The notes under the pieces were generated by a model. It saw nothing but the letters and a program-made list of their open reading frames with translations. It was not told the origin of the DNA and did no database searches. The position numbers were made by a program, and so were the translations under genes. Below, in pieces: positions 8,717 through 18,052 of a DNA stretch of 64,000 nucleotides. How positions within the stretch are numbered: the stretch's first letter is position 1; every line of letters begins with the position of its first letter. Source of the stretch: Sphingorhabdus sp. (lineage in GTDB: Bacteria > Pseudomonadota > Alphaproteobacteria > Sphingomonadales > Sphingomonadaceae); assembly GCA_028279555.1 (NCBI GenBank), contig JANQNO010000008.1:399678-463677 (forward strand), given 5' to 3'.

Positions 8717-10204
8717 TTGCTGGAAAACCTGCCCACGGCAAGCGGGATACAGATTGCTGTCTGCATCGCGCTGCTGGCACTGATCGGTGTACTCACATGG
8801 TGGAAAGTGCGTCAGGCCAAGGATCATGATGGCTCGGGCAAGGATGTGTTTCTGGCCGGAGGCGGCCTCAGCTGGATATTTGTCGCGGGCGCCATCACGC
8901 TGACCAATCTTTCCACCGATCAACTGGTCGGGATGAATGGCAACCAGATGGCGCTGCTAGCCTGGTGGGAGATTTGCGGGTTTTTCGGTTTGCTGATCCT
9001 CGCCTTTGTGTTTGTGCCGGTCTATTACCGCAATAATTGCACCACCGTGACCGAGCTTCTGGAAAAGCGCTATCGGGGCCGTTCGATCCGCACTCTGATT
9101 TCGGCGCTTTTCCTGTTTGGCAATATCCTGATTTACCTGCCTGCGGCGCTCTATTCGGGCGGCCTGTTCCTGCAGTCGCTGTTTGGCGGGACCATGCCGA
9201 TCCTGTTCTTTGCTGCGATTTTGGCAGCGATTTCAGCTGCCTATACGATTTTCGGCGGGCTGCGCGCCGTCGCAGTAATGGACACATTTTCCGGGATCGG
9301 TATTTTGGGGTTGGCGCTGCTGATCGTGTTTCTTGCGCTTGCCGCAGTCGATTTCGACATCGTCACAGACATGCCCGCCGAACGGCTGACAATGATCGGC
9401 GCACCGGATTCGCCCATCCCCTTCCATACGCTGTTCACCGGGATGATCTTCATCCAGATATTCTACTGGTCCACCAATCAGAATATCACCCAGAAAGCGA
9501 TGGCGGCACCGACCGTGCGCGAGGCTCAAAAGGGCGTCCTGGCAGCCGCAACCATCCGCATATTGATCGTGCCTGCCATCGTCGTGATTCCGGGTATCGT
9601 GGCCTACAAGCTGTTCGGCGATGTCGGTGATGCGGCCTATGGCCGGCTGGTGGCGGAAATATTGCCTGGCTGGCTGTCCGGCGCATTTGCCGCGATGGTG
9701 GCCGCCGCCGTTATCACGACATTCAGCGCCGTGCTCAACAGTTCGGTCGCGCTCTATTCGGTCGATTTCCACGACCAGTTTATCGGCGAGGTAAAAGATC
9801 ACTGGAAACTGGCCGCGGTGATGTCGGTATTGCTCGCGGTAACCTCGGTGATGCTGGTTCCGCTTTACCAGAATGCCGACAGCATCATCAATCTGCTGCA
9901 ACAGCTCAATGGCCTGTTATCCATGCCGATCCTGTCTGCCTTCATTGCCGGATTGCTGTTCCGGGGTGTTTGCGCGCCCGCGGCAATTTGCGGCGTGATC
10001 TGGGGCGTGGTGCTTTACGGGCTTTATACATTCCAGCTCGAACCAGCCGGAATTATCACGCTGCATTATATCGATTTCATGGTAATCACCCTTGTGACTT
10101 CGGTGTTGGCGGCGCTGATCGGCAACCGGCTAATCTTTGGCGAGCGCGCAAGCTTCATTGGCCTCTCGCTGGTTCGCGGCCAAGAAGATTCAGCGGCCAG
10201 ATGA
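8717..10204 (+). CDS. sodium:solute symporter (SSS/SGLT family), probable galactose/galactoside uptake
   Basis: 495 residues from a TTG at 8717, chosen because GGGGAG sits 6 nt upstream; the frame stays open upstream but without a ribosome site. About 13-14 hydrophobic segments are visible. SSS hallmarks include TLTNLSTDQLVGMNGNQM near the N terminus, FYWSTNQNITQKAM mid-protein, and FSAVLNSSVALYSVD. It resembles the bacterial vSGLT branch, which moves galactose with sodium. First gene of the galT-galK operon and divergent from two galactosidases, so galactose or a galactoside is the expected cargo. Confidence 0.9.
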   Translation: MLENLPTASGIQIAVCIALLALIGVLTWWKVRQAKDHDGSGKDVFLAGGGLSWIFVAGAITLTNLSTDQLVGMNGNQMALLAWWEICGFFGLLILAFVFVPVYYRNNCTTVTELLEKRYRGRSIRTLISALFLFGNILIYLPAALYSGGLFLQSLFGGTMPILFFAAILAAISAAYTIFGGLRAVAVMDTFSGIGILGLALLIVFLALAAVDFDIVTDMPAERLTMIGAPDSPIPFHTLFTGMIFIQIFYWSTNQNITQKAMAAPTVREAQKGVLAAATIRILIVPAIVVIPGIVAYKLFGDVGDAAYGRLVAEILPGWLSGAFAAMVAAAVITTFSAVLNSSVALYSVDFHDQFIGEVKDHWKLAAVMSVLLAVTSVMLVPLYQNADSIINLLQQLNGLLSMPILSAFIAGLLFRGVCAPAAICGVIWGVVLYGLYTFQLEPAGIITLHYIDFMVITLVTSVLAALIGNRLIFGERASFIGLSLVRGQEDSAAR

Positions 10205-11229
10205 ACGAAGACCGGCCTCACCGGCGCTATGACCCTCTGGGCGGCAAATGGGTGCTGCTGTCTCCGCACCGGCTGCGCCGTCCCTGGCAGGGGGAAGAGC
10301 GGGAGCCCGATCCTTCGCCGCCTTCCTATGATCCGGAATGCTATCTTTGTCCGGGCAACAAGCGGGCATCGGGCGAAACCAATCCAGATTATGAAGGCGT
10401 TTATGTCTTCGCCAATGATTTCCCCGCGCTGCTGCCGGAAAGCGAGGAAACCGCAACGCAAAATGACCCGCTGTTCCAAAGCGAGCCGGCTGCAGGTGAA
10501 TGTCATGTGATCTGCTTTTCGCCCGATCACGGCAAAACCCTGCCCGAGTTGAACGATACGCAGCGGCTGGCGGTGGTTGACGCCTGGTGTGCAGAAACCG
10601 AAAAACTGGGACAGCGCTATCGTAATGTGCAGATTTTCGAGAATAAGGGCGCGATGATGGGATGCTCCAACCCGCATCCGCATGGGCAAATCTGGGCTAC
10701 CGCCCATATCCCTGACATACTCCAAATCGAGGAGGAGACCCAGGCGGCCTATTTTGCAGAGCAGGGATCGTCCATGCTGCTTGATCTGGTCGAGCAGGAG
10801 ATCGCCAAGGCCGAGCGCATCGTTGTGAACAATGCAGACTGGGCCGCGATTGTGCCCTGGTGGGCAAGCTGGCCGTTTGAAACCTTGCTGCTGCCGCGCT
10901 TCGCTATCGCCCGGATGCCTGATCTGGATCACGGCCAGCGAAAATCGCTGGCTGAAATCCTCGGCGCGCTGACCACGCGCTATGACAATCTGTTCCAGTG
11001 CAGCTTCCCTTACTCCATGGGGTGGCATGGCGCGCCTTTCGGACAATCGGAAACCCGGCACTGGCAGCTGCATGCCCATTTCTATCCGCCGCTGCTGCGC
11101 TCTGCCAGTGTGCGTAAATTCATGGTCGGATATGAAATGCTCGCGGAGCCGCAACGCGACTTGCTGCCGGAGCAGGCGGCAGAAATGTTGAGGAGCGTGC
11201 CGGACATTCACTATCGCCAGGCGTCATGA
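10201..11229 (+). CDS. galT: galactose-1-phosphate uridylyltransferase
   Basis: 342 residues from the ATG at 10201, which overlaps the transporter stop by ATGA; a longer reading from 9970 lies inside the transporter and is not real. Zinc-type cysteines C47 and C50 are in ECYLCPGN. The active-site HPH motif is SNPHPHGQIW, with H161 as the residue that becomes uridylylated in the family. It swaps UMP from UDP-glucose to galactose-1-phosphate in the Leloir pathway. It is followed by galK with another ATGA overlap. No galE is present in the window. Confidence 0.95.
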   Translation: MNEDRPHRRYDPLGGKWVLLSPHRLRRPWQGEEREPDPSPPSYDPECYLCPGNKRASGETNPDYEGVYVFANDFPALLPESEETATQNDPLFQSEPAAGECHVICFSPDHGKTLPELNDTQRLAVVDAWCAETEKLGQRYRNVQIFENKGAMMGCSNPHPHGQIWATAHIPDILQIEEETQAAYFAEQGSSMLLDLVEQEIAKAERIVVNNADWAAIVPWWASWPFETLLLPRFAIARMPDLDHGQRKSLAEILGALTTRYDNLFQCSFPYSMGWHGAPFGQSETRHWQLHAHFYPPLLRSASVRKFMVGYEMLAEPQRDLLPEQAAEMLRSVPDIHYRQAS

Positions 11230-12392
11230 CCGATAATCAGCGTCAAAAATTGAAGCAGCGTGTGGTTGCATCCTTCGAGGCCAGTTTCGGTGTTTCGCCC
11301 GAACTCCTTGTTGCGGCCCCCGGCCGGGCCAATCTGATCGGGGAGCATTGCGATTATAATGACTGCCATGTGCTTCCTGCGGCCATCAATTACGGGACCA
11401 TTGTCGCCATCGGCGCGTCGACCGGACCGGACATATGTGCGGTGGCCTGCGACTATAGTGACGGGCGTGACCAATTTGATCCGGCTGCGCCCTTTGCCCA
11501 CCAGCAGGATGAATGGAAAAACCATGTTCGCGGCGTGGCGGCAAGCCTGCACCAACGAGGTTATGCTCCAGGCGGCGTTGCCATGGCAATTGGCGGCAAT
11601 GTTCCGCAGGGCGCAGGTCTCTCCTCCTCGGCCTCGGTCAATGTCGCTATGGCACGGGCCTTGACGGAATATCATGGAATAACCGACATTTCCTCCACAG
11701 ATATTGCTCAAATCGCAAAACAGTCGGAGAATGATTTTGTCGGGACCGCCTGCGGTATCATGGACCAGCTCGCTTCGGCGAAAGGCAAAGAGGGATGCGG
11801 CCTCCTGATCGACTGCCGGACGCTGAAGACACAGGACATTGCGCTGCCAAAGGACTGGGCGGTACTGGTGATCCATTCTGGCATCCAGCGCGAATTGGTA
11901 TCGAGCGCCTTCAATGATCGGCGCGCCGAATGCGAGGCCGCGGCGGTGCATTATGGTATGCCCGCGCTTCGCGATGCCTCGGAGGAACAGCTAAATTCGG
12001 CAAGGGGCGGTCTGGATGATCGCGTTTTTCGCCGCGCACGTCATGTCGTGACGGAAAATGCGCGGGTGCTGGAAGCGGTCGATGCGATTGCCAGGGCGGA
12101 TATGAAGACCATGGCAGCTTTGATGACGGCTTCGCACGCCTCGCTGCGCGATGATTTCGAGGTCAGCCTGCCCGCCATCGACCGGCTGGTTGAAATGGTG
12201 GCAATGGAACTTGGCGCTGATGGCGGCATTCGGCTGACGGGGGCGGGATTTGGCGGCTGCGTGATTGCGCTCATGCATGAAGACCGGGTCGATGACATAG
12301 GTGAATTCGTCGCAGCAAATTATCGCGGTCCTGATGGCTCTGCCGCACAAATGTTTCGCTGCCATATCTCAAATGGGGCAGCCATTCTATGA
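11226..12392 (+). CDS. galK: galactokinase
   Basis: 388 residues. All three GHMP-kinase signatures are present: the galactokinase motif PGRANLIGEHCDYNDCHVLP near residue 30, the phosphate-binding loop GAGLSSSASVNVA, and the C-terminal RLTGAGFGGCVIAL. It phosphorylates galactose at C1 with ATP to feed GalT. Start overlaps the galT stop by ATGA, indicating coupled translation. Length is typical of the family. Confidence 0.95.
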   Translation: MTDNQRQKLKQRVVASFEASFGVSPELLVAAPGRANLIGEHCDYNDCHVLPAAINYGTIVAIGASTGPDICAVACDYSDGRDQFDPAAPFAHQQDEWKNHVRGVAASLHQRGYAPGGVAMAIGGNVPQGAGLSSSASVNVAMARALTEYHGITDISSTDIAQIAKQSENDFVGTACGIMDQLASAKGKEGCGLLIDCRTLKTQDIALPKDWAVLVIHSGIQRELVSSAFNDRRAECEAAAVHYGMPALRDASEEQLNSARGGLDDRVFRRARHVVTENARVLEAVDAIARADMKTMAALMTASHASLRDDFEVSLPAIDRLVEMVAMELGADGGIRLTGAGFGGCVIALMHEDRVDDIGEFVAANYRGPDGSAAQMFRCHISNGAAIL

Positions 12393-12420
12393 AACCTCGT
12401 CAACAACAGAAGCTATCCGC

Positions 12421-13506
12421 ATGAACGCCGCCATGCCGAACAGGCGCACATATGCCATTTTGGGCTGCGGCATGATGGGGCGCGAGCATATGCGCAATCT
12501 GGCACTGGTGGACGGTGCTGAGCTGGTTGCTATCGCCGATTCCAACACCGGTTCACGCGAGGCGGCAGCCACATTGGCGGAAGATCTGGGCCAGTCCATT
12601 ACCCTTTATGCCGACAATTCAGACTTGTTAAAAAGCCAGGAGGCGGATGCGATAATCATTGCTTCGCCAAACCACACACATTTTGAGGTCGTTCAGCGGG
12701 CGATGGAACAGCACAAAGCGATATTACTCGAAAAACCGATGTGCACGACGGTTGCGGATGCTGAAGCCTTGGCGAAGCTCCAGTCCGATTACGCGCCGCT
12801 CTTTTGGGTGGACATGGAATATCGCTATATGCCGCCGGTTGCGCGCTTTATCGAGCGGGTGCATGGCGGTGAGACCGGGCTGGTGAAGATGCTTTCGATA
12901 CGCGAGCACCGCTTTCCTTTCCTTCCAAAAGTTGGCGACTGGAACCGGTTTAGCCGCAATACCGGCGGAACTTTGGTCGAGAAATGCTGCCATTTTTTTG
13001 ACCTGATGCGGCATATTTTACAGGATGAGCCAGTGCGCGTCTTTGCCAGCGGCGGGCAGGACGTGAACCATCTCGATGAGAGCTATGATGGTGAGACCCC
13101 CGACATCCTCGACAATGCCTATGTCCTGATCGATTTTGCTGGCGGCGCGCGGGCGGTGCTCGACCTGTGCATGTTTGCCGAAGGATCGGAGCAGCAGGAG
13201 GATATTTACGCGCTGGGGCCCCAGGGCAAGCTGGAAGTGCAGATTCCTGCAGGTAAGGTCACCTGGTCGCCGCGCGACCGGAGCGGGCCGTTTGTCGAGG
13301 CAGTAGATACGCCCAAGGACGCGCTCGCCGCTGGCGACCATCATGGTGCCACCTATTTCCAGTTACGCGATTTTCATGCGGCGCTTGTCAATGGCGGTCA
13401 GGCCAAGGTAACGGCACGAGACGGGCTGCGCGCCGTCGCCATGGGAGCAGCCGCGCATCAATCCATTGACACGGGGCAACCGGTCGAACTCGATTTCACC
13501 AGCTGA
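12421..13506 (+). CDS. Gfo/Idh/MocA-family oxidoreductase
   Basis: 361 residues from the ATG at 12421, 28 nt after galK; a second ATG at 12433 is possible, and neither has a strong ribosome site. The N-terminal Rossmann fold shows AILGCGMMGREHMRNL, and the family EKP motif is in LLEKPMCTT. The C-terminal alpha/beta domain contains GGTLVEKCCHFFDLM, with the His-containing stretch expected near the active site. It should oxidise or reduce a sugar or cyclitol with NAD(P). Its position between galK and an aldo/keto reductase suggests a galactoside-related substrate, but the reaction is not known. Confidence 0.85.
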   Translation: MNAAMPNRRTYAILGCGMMGREHMRNLALVDGAELVAIADSNTGSREAAATLAEDLGQSITLYADNSDLLKSQEADAIIIASPNHTHFEVVQRAMEQHKAILLEKPMCTTVADAEALAKLQSDYAPLFWVDMEYRYMPPVARFIERVHGGETGLVKMLSIREHRFPFLPKVGDWNRFSRNTGGTLVEKCCHFFDLMRHILQDEPVRVFASGGQDVNHLDESYDGETPDILDNAYVLIDFAGGARAVLDLCMFAEGSEQQEDIYALGPQGKLEVQIPAGKVTWSPRDRSGPFVEAVDTPKDALAAGDHHGATYFQLRDFHAALVNGGQAKVTARDGLRAVAMGAAAHQSIDTGQPVELDFTS

Positions 13507-13517
13507 CGGAGAGACAT

Positions 13518-14474
13518 TTGCTGCAGGACATCCCCCAAATAGGCTTTGGCTTCTGGAAAGTCGCGCCGGAAGATTGTGCCGGCACGCTGATTGAGGCGGT
13601 CAAGGCGGGTTATCGCCATTTTGACTGTGCCGCCGACTATGCAAACGAAGCGTCAGTCGGCGAAGGGCTCGCCAAAGCGATGGAACAGGGTCTTTGCACC
13701 CGCGAGGAATTGTGGATTACGTCAAAACTCTGGAACACCTATCATGCGCCGGAACATGTCGAGGCGGCCTGCCGGAAATCGCTCGATGATCTCGGGCTGG
13801 AGCAATTTGATCTTTATCTGATCCATTTCCCGATCGCGCTGGAATTCGTGCCATTCGAGGAACGCTATCCGCCGGAATGGCTGTTCGATCCCGATGCCGA
13901 AAGTCCGGCGATGAAACCGGCGCAGGTGCCGCTCCATGAAACCTGGGCGGCGATGGAGGAACTGGTCGACAAGGGCCTGACAATGCGGATCGGCGTGTGC
14001 AACTATAACAGCGCGTTGCTCCATGACCTGATGCGTTATGCCAGGATCACACCTTATGCGTTGCAGATCGAAGCACATCCCTATCTGACGCAGGACAAGC
14101 TGATCCGGCTGGCGGGTGATTATGGCATTCATGTCACCGCCTTCTCGCCGCTTGGCGCGCTATCTTATGTCGAGCTGGATATGGCGGGTGCGGGTGACAG
14201 CGTGCTGACCGAGCCCGCCGTGATCGCCGCCGCCGAGGCGCATGGCAAAACGCCTGCCCAGATCGTTCTGCGCTGGGGCATCCAGCGCGGCACATCGATC
14301 ATTCCCAAGACGACGAAGCCCGAGCGCATGCGCGAGAATCTGGCGATCACCGATTTCACGCTCAGCAAAGATGAGATGAACGCCATCTCGGCGCTCAACG
14401 CCAATCGCCGGTTCAACGATCCCGGAGTCTTCACCGAAGCGGCGTTCAATACCTTCCACCCAATCTATGACTGA
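13518..14474 (+). CDS. aldo/keto reductase (xylose-reductase-like)
   Basis: 318 residues from a TTG with GGAGA 5 nt upstream. The catalytic tetrad is readable: Asp in HFDCAADY, Tyr in DYANEASVG, Lys in ITSKLWN, His in YLIHFPI. The nucleotide-binding tail IIPKTTKPERMREN is typical of NADPH-preferring AKRs. It reduces an aldehyde or aldose. Gap to the preceding gene is 11 nt and the next gene overlaps by 8 nt, so it belongs to the galactose operon. A reducing partner to the Gfo/Idh enzyme is plausible. Confidence 0.88.
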   Translation: MLQDIPQIGFGFWKVAPEDCAGTLIEAVKAGYRHFDCAADYANEASVGEGLAKAMEQGLCTREELWITSKLWNTYHAPEHVEAACRKSLDDLGLEQFDLYLIHFPIALEFVPFEERYPPEWLFDPDAESPAMKPAQVPLHETWAAMEELVDKGLTMRIGVCNYNSALLHDLMRYARITPYALQIEAHPYLTQDKLIRLAGDYGIHVTAFSPLGALSYVELDMAGAGDSVLTEPAVIAAAEAHGKTPAQIVLRWGIQRGTSIIPKTTKPERMRENLAITDFTLSKDEMNAISALNANRRFNDPGVFTEAAFNTFHPIYD

Positions 14475-15396
14475 CATAATGCCCGAATCCGCTCCCTTTC
14501 CCGCTATTGTTACCGGTTCCGGCGATCTTGCGGCATATCTTGCGGCGAGCAAGGCCCGGATTGACGAGGCGCTGGCGGAAAGCGGCGCTGTTCTGTTTGG
14601 CGGTTTCGATGTGCCAACCGCAGAAGAGTTTGATACGGCGGTCGAGGCCTATGGCGAGCCCAATTTCACCTATGCGGAATCGCTGTCCAACGCGGTCCGG
14701 GTCAATGTCACCGACCGCATCTTCACCGCCAATGAGGCGCCGCCTTCGACCAGCATCTATCTCCACCATGAAATGGCGCAGACGCCGATCTACCCCTCGA
14801 AGCTGTTTTTCTATTGCGAAATCGCACCAGAGAAAGGCGGCGCGACGCCGCTGTGTCGGTCGGATATCCTGCTGGAGCAGTTGCGGAAGAAGGAACCGCA
14901 ACTGGTGGCGAGATTTGCTGAAGCAGGCGTCCGCTATACCAACACCATGCCCGCCGAAGACGATCCCGGATCGGGTCAGGGGCGCAGCTGGCGCAGCACG
15001 TTGAGTGTGGACGAGAAATCCGGTGCCGAGCAACGGCTCTCGGCTCTCGGTTATGACTGGCAGTGGCAGGAAGACGAGAGCCTGCGCGTGACCACGCCGG
15101 TGCTCGATGCCGTGCGCGCTATGCCGGACGGGCGGCGGAGCTTTTTTAACCAGCTGATCGCCGCTTTTCGCGGCTGGTCCGACACCCGCAATACCGCCTC
15201 CAAGTCAATTGCTTTTGGCGATGGCACGCTGATCACGCCGGCCGATATGGAAACCGCTATCCGGCTGTCCGACGAACTCAGCTATGATCTGGAATGGCAG
15301 GCGGGTGAGGTTGCGCTGGTCGACAATTTCCTGGTGATGCATGGCCGGCGGCCATTTGAAGGTAAAAGGCGGGTACTCGCCTCCCTTATCCAGTAA
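14467..15396 (+). CDS. TauD/TfdA-family Fe(II)/2-oxoglutarate dioxygenase (SyrP-like)
   Basis: 309 residues. The iron-binding triad is visible as an HxE variant in IYLHHEMAQ and a distal His in LVMHGRRPF, with the conserved FYCEIAPEKGGATPL strand between. HxE in place of HxD is usual in the SyrP/clavaminate-synthase branch of this fold. The late Arg in GRRPFEGKRR would bind 2-oxoglutarate. It is the last gene of the galactose operon (8-nt overlap with the aldo/keto reductase) and its end overlaps the convergent SSS gene by 11 nt. An oxygenase in a Leloir operon is unexpected; the substrate is unknown. Confidence 0.85.
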   Translation: MTDIMPESAPFPAIVTGSGDLAAYLAASKARIDEALAESGAVLFGGFDVPTAEEFDTAVEAYGEPNFTYAESLSNAVRVNVTDRIFTANEAPPSTSIYLHHEMAQTPIYPSKLFFYCEIAPEKGGATPLCRSDILLEQLRKKEPQLVARFAEAGVRYTNTMPAEDDPGSGQGRSWRSTLSVDEKSGAEQRLSALGYDWQWQEDESLRVTTPVLDAVRAMPDGRRSFFNQLIAAFRGWSDTRNTASKSIAFGDGTLITPADMETAIRLSDELSYDLEWQAGEVALVDNFLVMHGRRPFEGKRRVLASLIQ

Positions 15397-17077
15397 CCCG
15401 GGCGCGCCACCAGATGCCGACATTGGCAAGCAAGAGCAGCCCGATCAGCGCATAGAAAAGCGAACCCATCGTCCCCGCCAGCCCGATGGGCGAGAAGAGC
15501 AGATATAGCCCGACCACGCAGCTGAACAGGGTGATCGCCAGTGGTCGCGCATAGCGCCAGGGGGTCATATCCACCTGCTCATTGGGTGTGAATCGCCATG
15601 CCGTATCGCGCGGCCTTAGCCAGCCGGTGGCAAGCATGATACCTACCTCGATCACAAACAGGATCGCATATTGATGCAGGAAATGCAGCGTCACCGCCTC
15701 GTCGAAAACAAAACGCAACAGACCATAGGCGATGGCATGAAAGACAATCACCAGCTTCGCCCCCAGCGCCGGCACCCGCGTGGTGAAAAGGCCGACGATT
15801 ACGATCACCACGGTCGGGATATTATAGAAGCCGGTGAAGATGCGGATCACCTGCCACAGCCCGGCCTCGGCAAAATAGAGCAAGGGCGCGACAACAAATG
15901 AAAAGAGCGCGATAATGATACTGGCGATCTTCGCCACGCGGACCAGTTCGGCATCGCTGGCCTTGCCCTTACGCGCAGGGGCATAGACGTCCAGACTGAA
16001 GAGCGTCGCAGCGCTATTGAGCAGCGAGTTGAACGAGCTGAACACCGCGCCAAGCAACACCGCGAGGAAAAACCCGGACAGGTAGATTGGCAAAACGTCC
16101 TTGATCAGGCGCGGATAGGCCTGATCTATGGTATCGAGGCCGGGACCATAGAGGTGAAAGGCGATTACCCCGGGGATCATCATCAGGAATGGCACCAGCA
16201 CCTTGAAGAAGCCGGAAAAGAGCACGCCCTTCTGCCCCTCGGCCAGCGACGCCGCACCAAGCGTCCGCTGGATCACATATTGATTGGTGCACCAGTAGAA
16301 GAGATTGGCGAAGATCATGCCGGTGAAGATGGTGCCGAAGGGCGTCGGATCATCCGCTCCGCCAATGGCGTTGAGCTTTTCCGGATGATCGCTGACCAGC
16401 CGCTCCATCCCCGATCCGAATTCGCCCTGTCCCAGCGCGATGATCCCCAGCACCGGCACCAATATGCCGATGATCAGCAGGCCGATGCCGTTGATCGTGT
16501 CCGACACCGCAACCGCCTTCAGCCCGCCAAACACGGCATAGATAGAGCCAACCACGCCGATGGTGATCACCGTCATCACCAGCGCCGGGAAATAGGCAAG
16601 GCCGGTCAGCTGAGGCACATCGAACAGCTGCAGCACTGCGACCGAACCCGAATAGAGAACCGAGGGAATAGTCACGAGGCCGTAGCCAAGCATGAACAGT
16701 ACAACCGACATCCGCCGCACGGTCGGGTCGAACCGGTCGTTCAAAAATTCCGGCAGCGTTGTGAAGGCTCCGGCCAGATAGCGCGGCAGGAAGATGAAGG
16801 CCATGGCGATGGTCGCCACTGCCGCCGTTACTTCCCAGGCCATGCTCGACAGGTTGAAGCCATAGGCCGAACCGTTCAGCCCGATCAGCTGTTCGGCCGA
16901 GAGGTTGGTCAGCAGCAGCGACCCGGCGATAAAGGTCGCACCCAAACCGCGCCCAGCGAGAAAATAGCCTTCCCTGCTGTCCACCGTCCCGCGCGTTTTC
17001 CACCAGCTGATCGCGGCGACCAGCGCCATGAAAAACAGACAGCTGAGAATGGTTATAGTGAGCTGCGCCTGGTCCAA
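15386..17077 (-). CDS. second sodium:solute symporter (SGLT-like)
   Basis: 563 residues from a TTG with GAGGG upstream. SSS marks include LLTNLSAEQLIGLNGSAYGFN, FANLFYWCTNQYVIQRTLG and FSSFNSLLNSAATLFSLDVY. It is longer than the first symporter, with extra C-terminal membrane segments, and belongs to the same broad SGLT branch. It is transcribed toward the galactose operon and overlaps its last gene tail to tail. A sugar or sugar-like cargo is inferred; it may import the substrate handled by the Gfo/Idh, AKR and TauD enzymes. Confidence 0.88.
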   Translation of the reverse strand: MDQAQLTITILSCLFFMALVAAISWWKTRGTVDSREGYFLAGRGLGATFIAGSLLLTNLSAEQLIGLNGSAYGFNLSSMAWEVTAAVATIAMAFIFLPRYLAGAFTTLPEFLNDRFDPTVRRMSVVLFMLGYGLVTIPSVLYSGSVAVLQLFDVPQLTGLAYFPALVMTVITIGVVGSIYAVFGGLKAVAVSDTINGIGLLIIGILVPVLGIIALGQGEFGSGMERLVSDHPEKLNAIGGADDPTPFGTIFTGMIFANLFYWCTNQYVIQRTLGAASLAEGQKGVLFSGFFKVLVPFLMMIPGVIAFHLYGPGLDTIDQAYPRLIKDVLPIYLSGFFLAVLLGAVFSSFNSLLNSAATLFSLDVYAPARKGKASDAELVRVAKIASIIIALFSFVVAPLLYFAEAGLWQVIRIFTGFYNIPTVVIVIVGLFTTRVPALGAKLVIVFHAIAYGLLRFVFDEAVTLHFLHQYAILFVIEVGIMLATGWLRPRDTAWRFTPNEQVDMTPWRYARPLAITLFSCVVGLYLLFSPIGLAGTMGSLFYALIGLLLLANVGIWWRARVTG

Positions 17078-17187
17078 ACCAAATCCCTCGATAGCGCGGA
17101 ACTATCTGTTGGCGGAGACAATATGGCAAGCTTCAAATATTGCAGCAGGGGAGAGCGCGCGCAACCAGATCCTTACCAGCAACATGA

Positions 17188-17201
17188 ATTGTATGACAAA
17201 T
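17188..17201. promoter_or_regulatory. candidate GntR/FadR-type operator upstream of second SSS gene
   Basis: ATTGTATGACAAAT contains TTGT-N3-ACAA, the spacing favoured by GntR/FadR-subfamily repressors. It lies 111 bp upstream of the SSS start, in the 178-bp gap behind the GST gene. No GntR gene is in the window, so the assignment rests on the motif alone. Confidence 0.35.
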
Positions 17202-17255
17202 CGCCACACGGAGCGTTATGGACATTCAAAACGCCGATGAATCTACTTGGACGGC

Positions 17256-17927
17256 CTAACCAGCAAACATCGGCGATACTGCACCAACGGCCTTTTTCTC
17301 CCGCTCGATCAGCCGGGCGAAGGACGGCCGGGTGTGCATGCGCTCAACATAGGCAGAGAGCGACGGCCATTGGTTCGGATCGACGGTTTCGCCAGCATGG
17401 CGGAAATTGACGAAAATACTGCCTGCGGTGAGATCAGCCAGACTAATGACATCGCCAAGCAGAAACTCCTTGCCGCCTCCAAGCTGCTCTTCAAGATAAT
17501 CAAAATGCCTCGGCATTTCTTCAATTGCCTGCGCGATCGCGGCTTCGTCAACATCGGTTTGCAGCAATATCGGATTGACGAATTTGTTGATAAAAAGCGG
17601 TGCCTCTACCTTGGAGAACACGCCAGTGCCCAGAAAATCGCACAGCCAATACATCCAGCCCAGCTCCCAACTGTCGTTAGGGAAGAGCGGAGGGTCGGCG
17701 ACTTCGCTTTCTATATAGGCGCAGCCAGCCAGCGAATCGGGAAGGAATTTTCCGTTCACCTCCATCACCGGCACCTTGCCGAGCGGGCTGATCTTCAGAA
17801 ATTCCGGATCGGGTTCGCCAAGCGGAACCACATTGACAATGTCATAGCTGACGCCCTTCTCCTCGCAGCAGGCCAAGAGCCGCCGCACCCAGGGCGACAT
17901 GATGGTTCCGTGAATAGTGACGTTCAT
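17256..17927 (-). CDS. glutathione S-transferase family protein
   Basis: 223 residues from the ATG at 17927, with GGGAGAA upstream; a TTG two codons earlier is less likely. The N-terminal thioredoxin-like domain has TIMSPWVRRLLACCEEKGV with a candidate active-site Ser, then SPLGKVPVMEVNG including the cis-Pro that contacts glutathione. The C-terminal all-helical domain has VISLADLTAGS, the conserved Asp cap. It would conjugate glutathione to electrophiles in the cytoplasm. It diverges from two tautomerase-type genes across a 47-bp palindrome also found upstream of the nearby HxlR regulator. Confidence 0.9.
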   Translation of the reverse strand: MNVTIHGTIMSPWVRRLLACCEEKGVSYDIVNVVPLGEPDPEFLKISPLGKVPVMEVNGKFLPDSLAGCAYIESEVADPPLFPNDSWELGWMYWLCDFLGTGVFSKVEAPLFINKFVNPILLQTDVDEAAIAQAIEEMPRHFDYLEEQLGGGKEFLLGDVISLADLTAGSIFVNFRHAGETVDPNQWPSLSAYVERMHTRPSFARLIEREKKAVGAVSPMFAG

Positions 17928-17965
17928 GAGCAATTCTCCCTCGCTCGAAAGTGATATGCGAATTT

Positions 17966-18012
17966 AGTTGCAATATAGGACCAGATACCGTACTTGGTCT
18001 CATATTGCAACT
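17966..18012. promoter_or_regulatory. 47-bp palindromic operator in the GST/tautomerase divergent promoter
   Basis: Left arm AGTTGCAATATAGGACCA (17966-17983) and right arm TGGTCTCATATTGCAACT (17995-18012) are near-perfect inverted repeats separated by 11 bp. The same arrangement, with the same arm length and spacer, occurs upstream of the HxlR gene at 20421-20467. Position between divergent starts fits an operator controlling both directions. Confidence 0.7.
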
Positions 18013-18052
18013 ATGTTAGAGCGAGAATCCCAGCAGGAAGGAGAAAGGCATC

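Noticed and set aside
16154..17410. 418-residue plus-strand open frame
   Set aside because: Antisense to the second SSS transporter; charged low-complexity sequence with no start signal.
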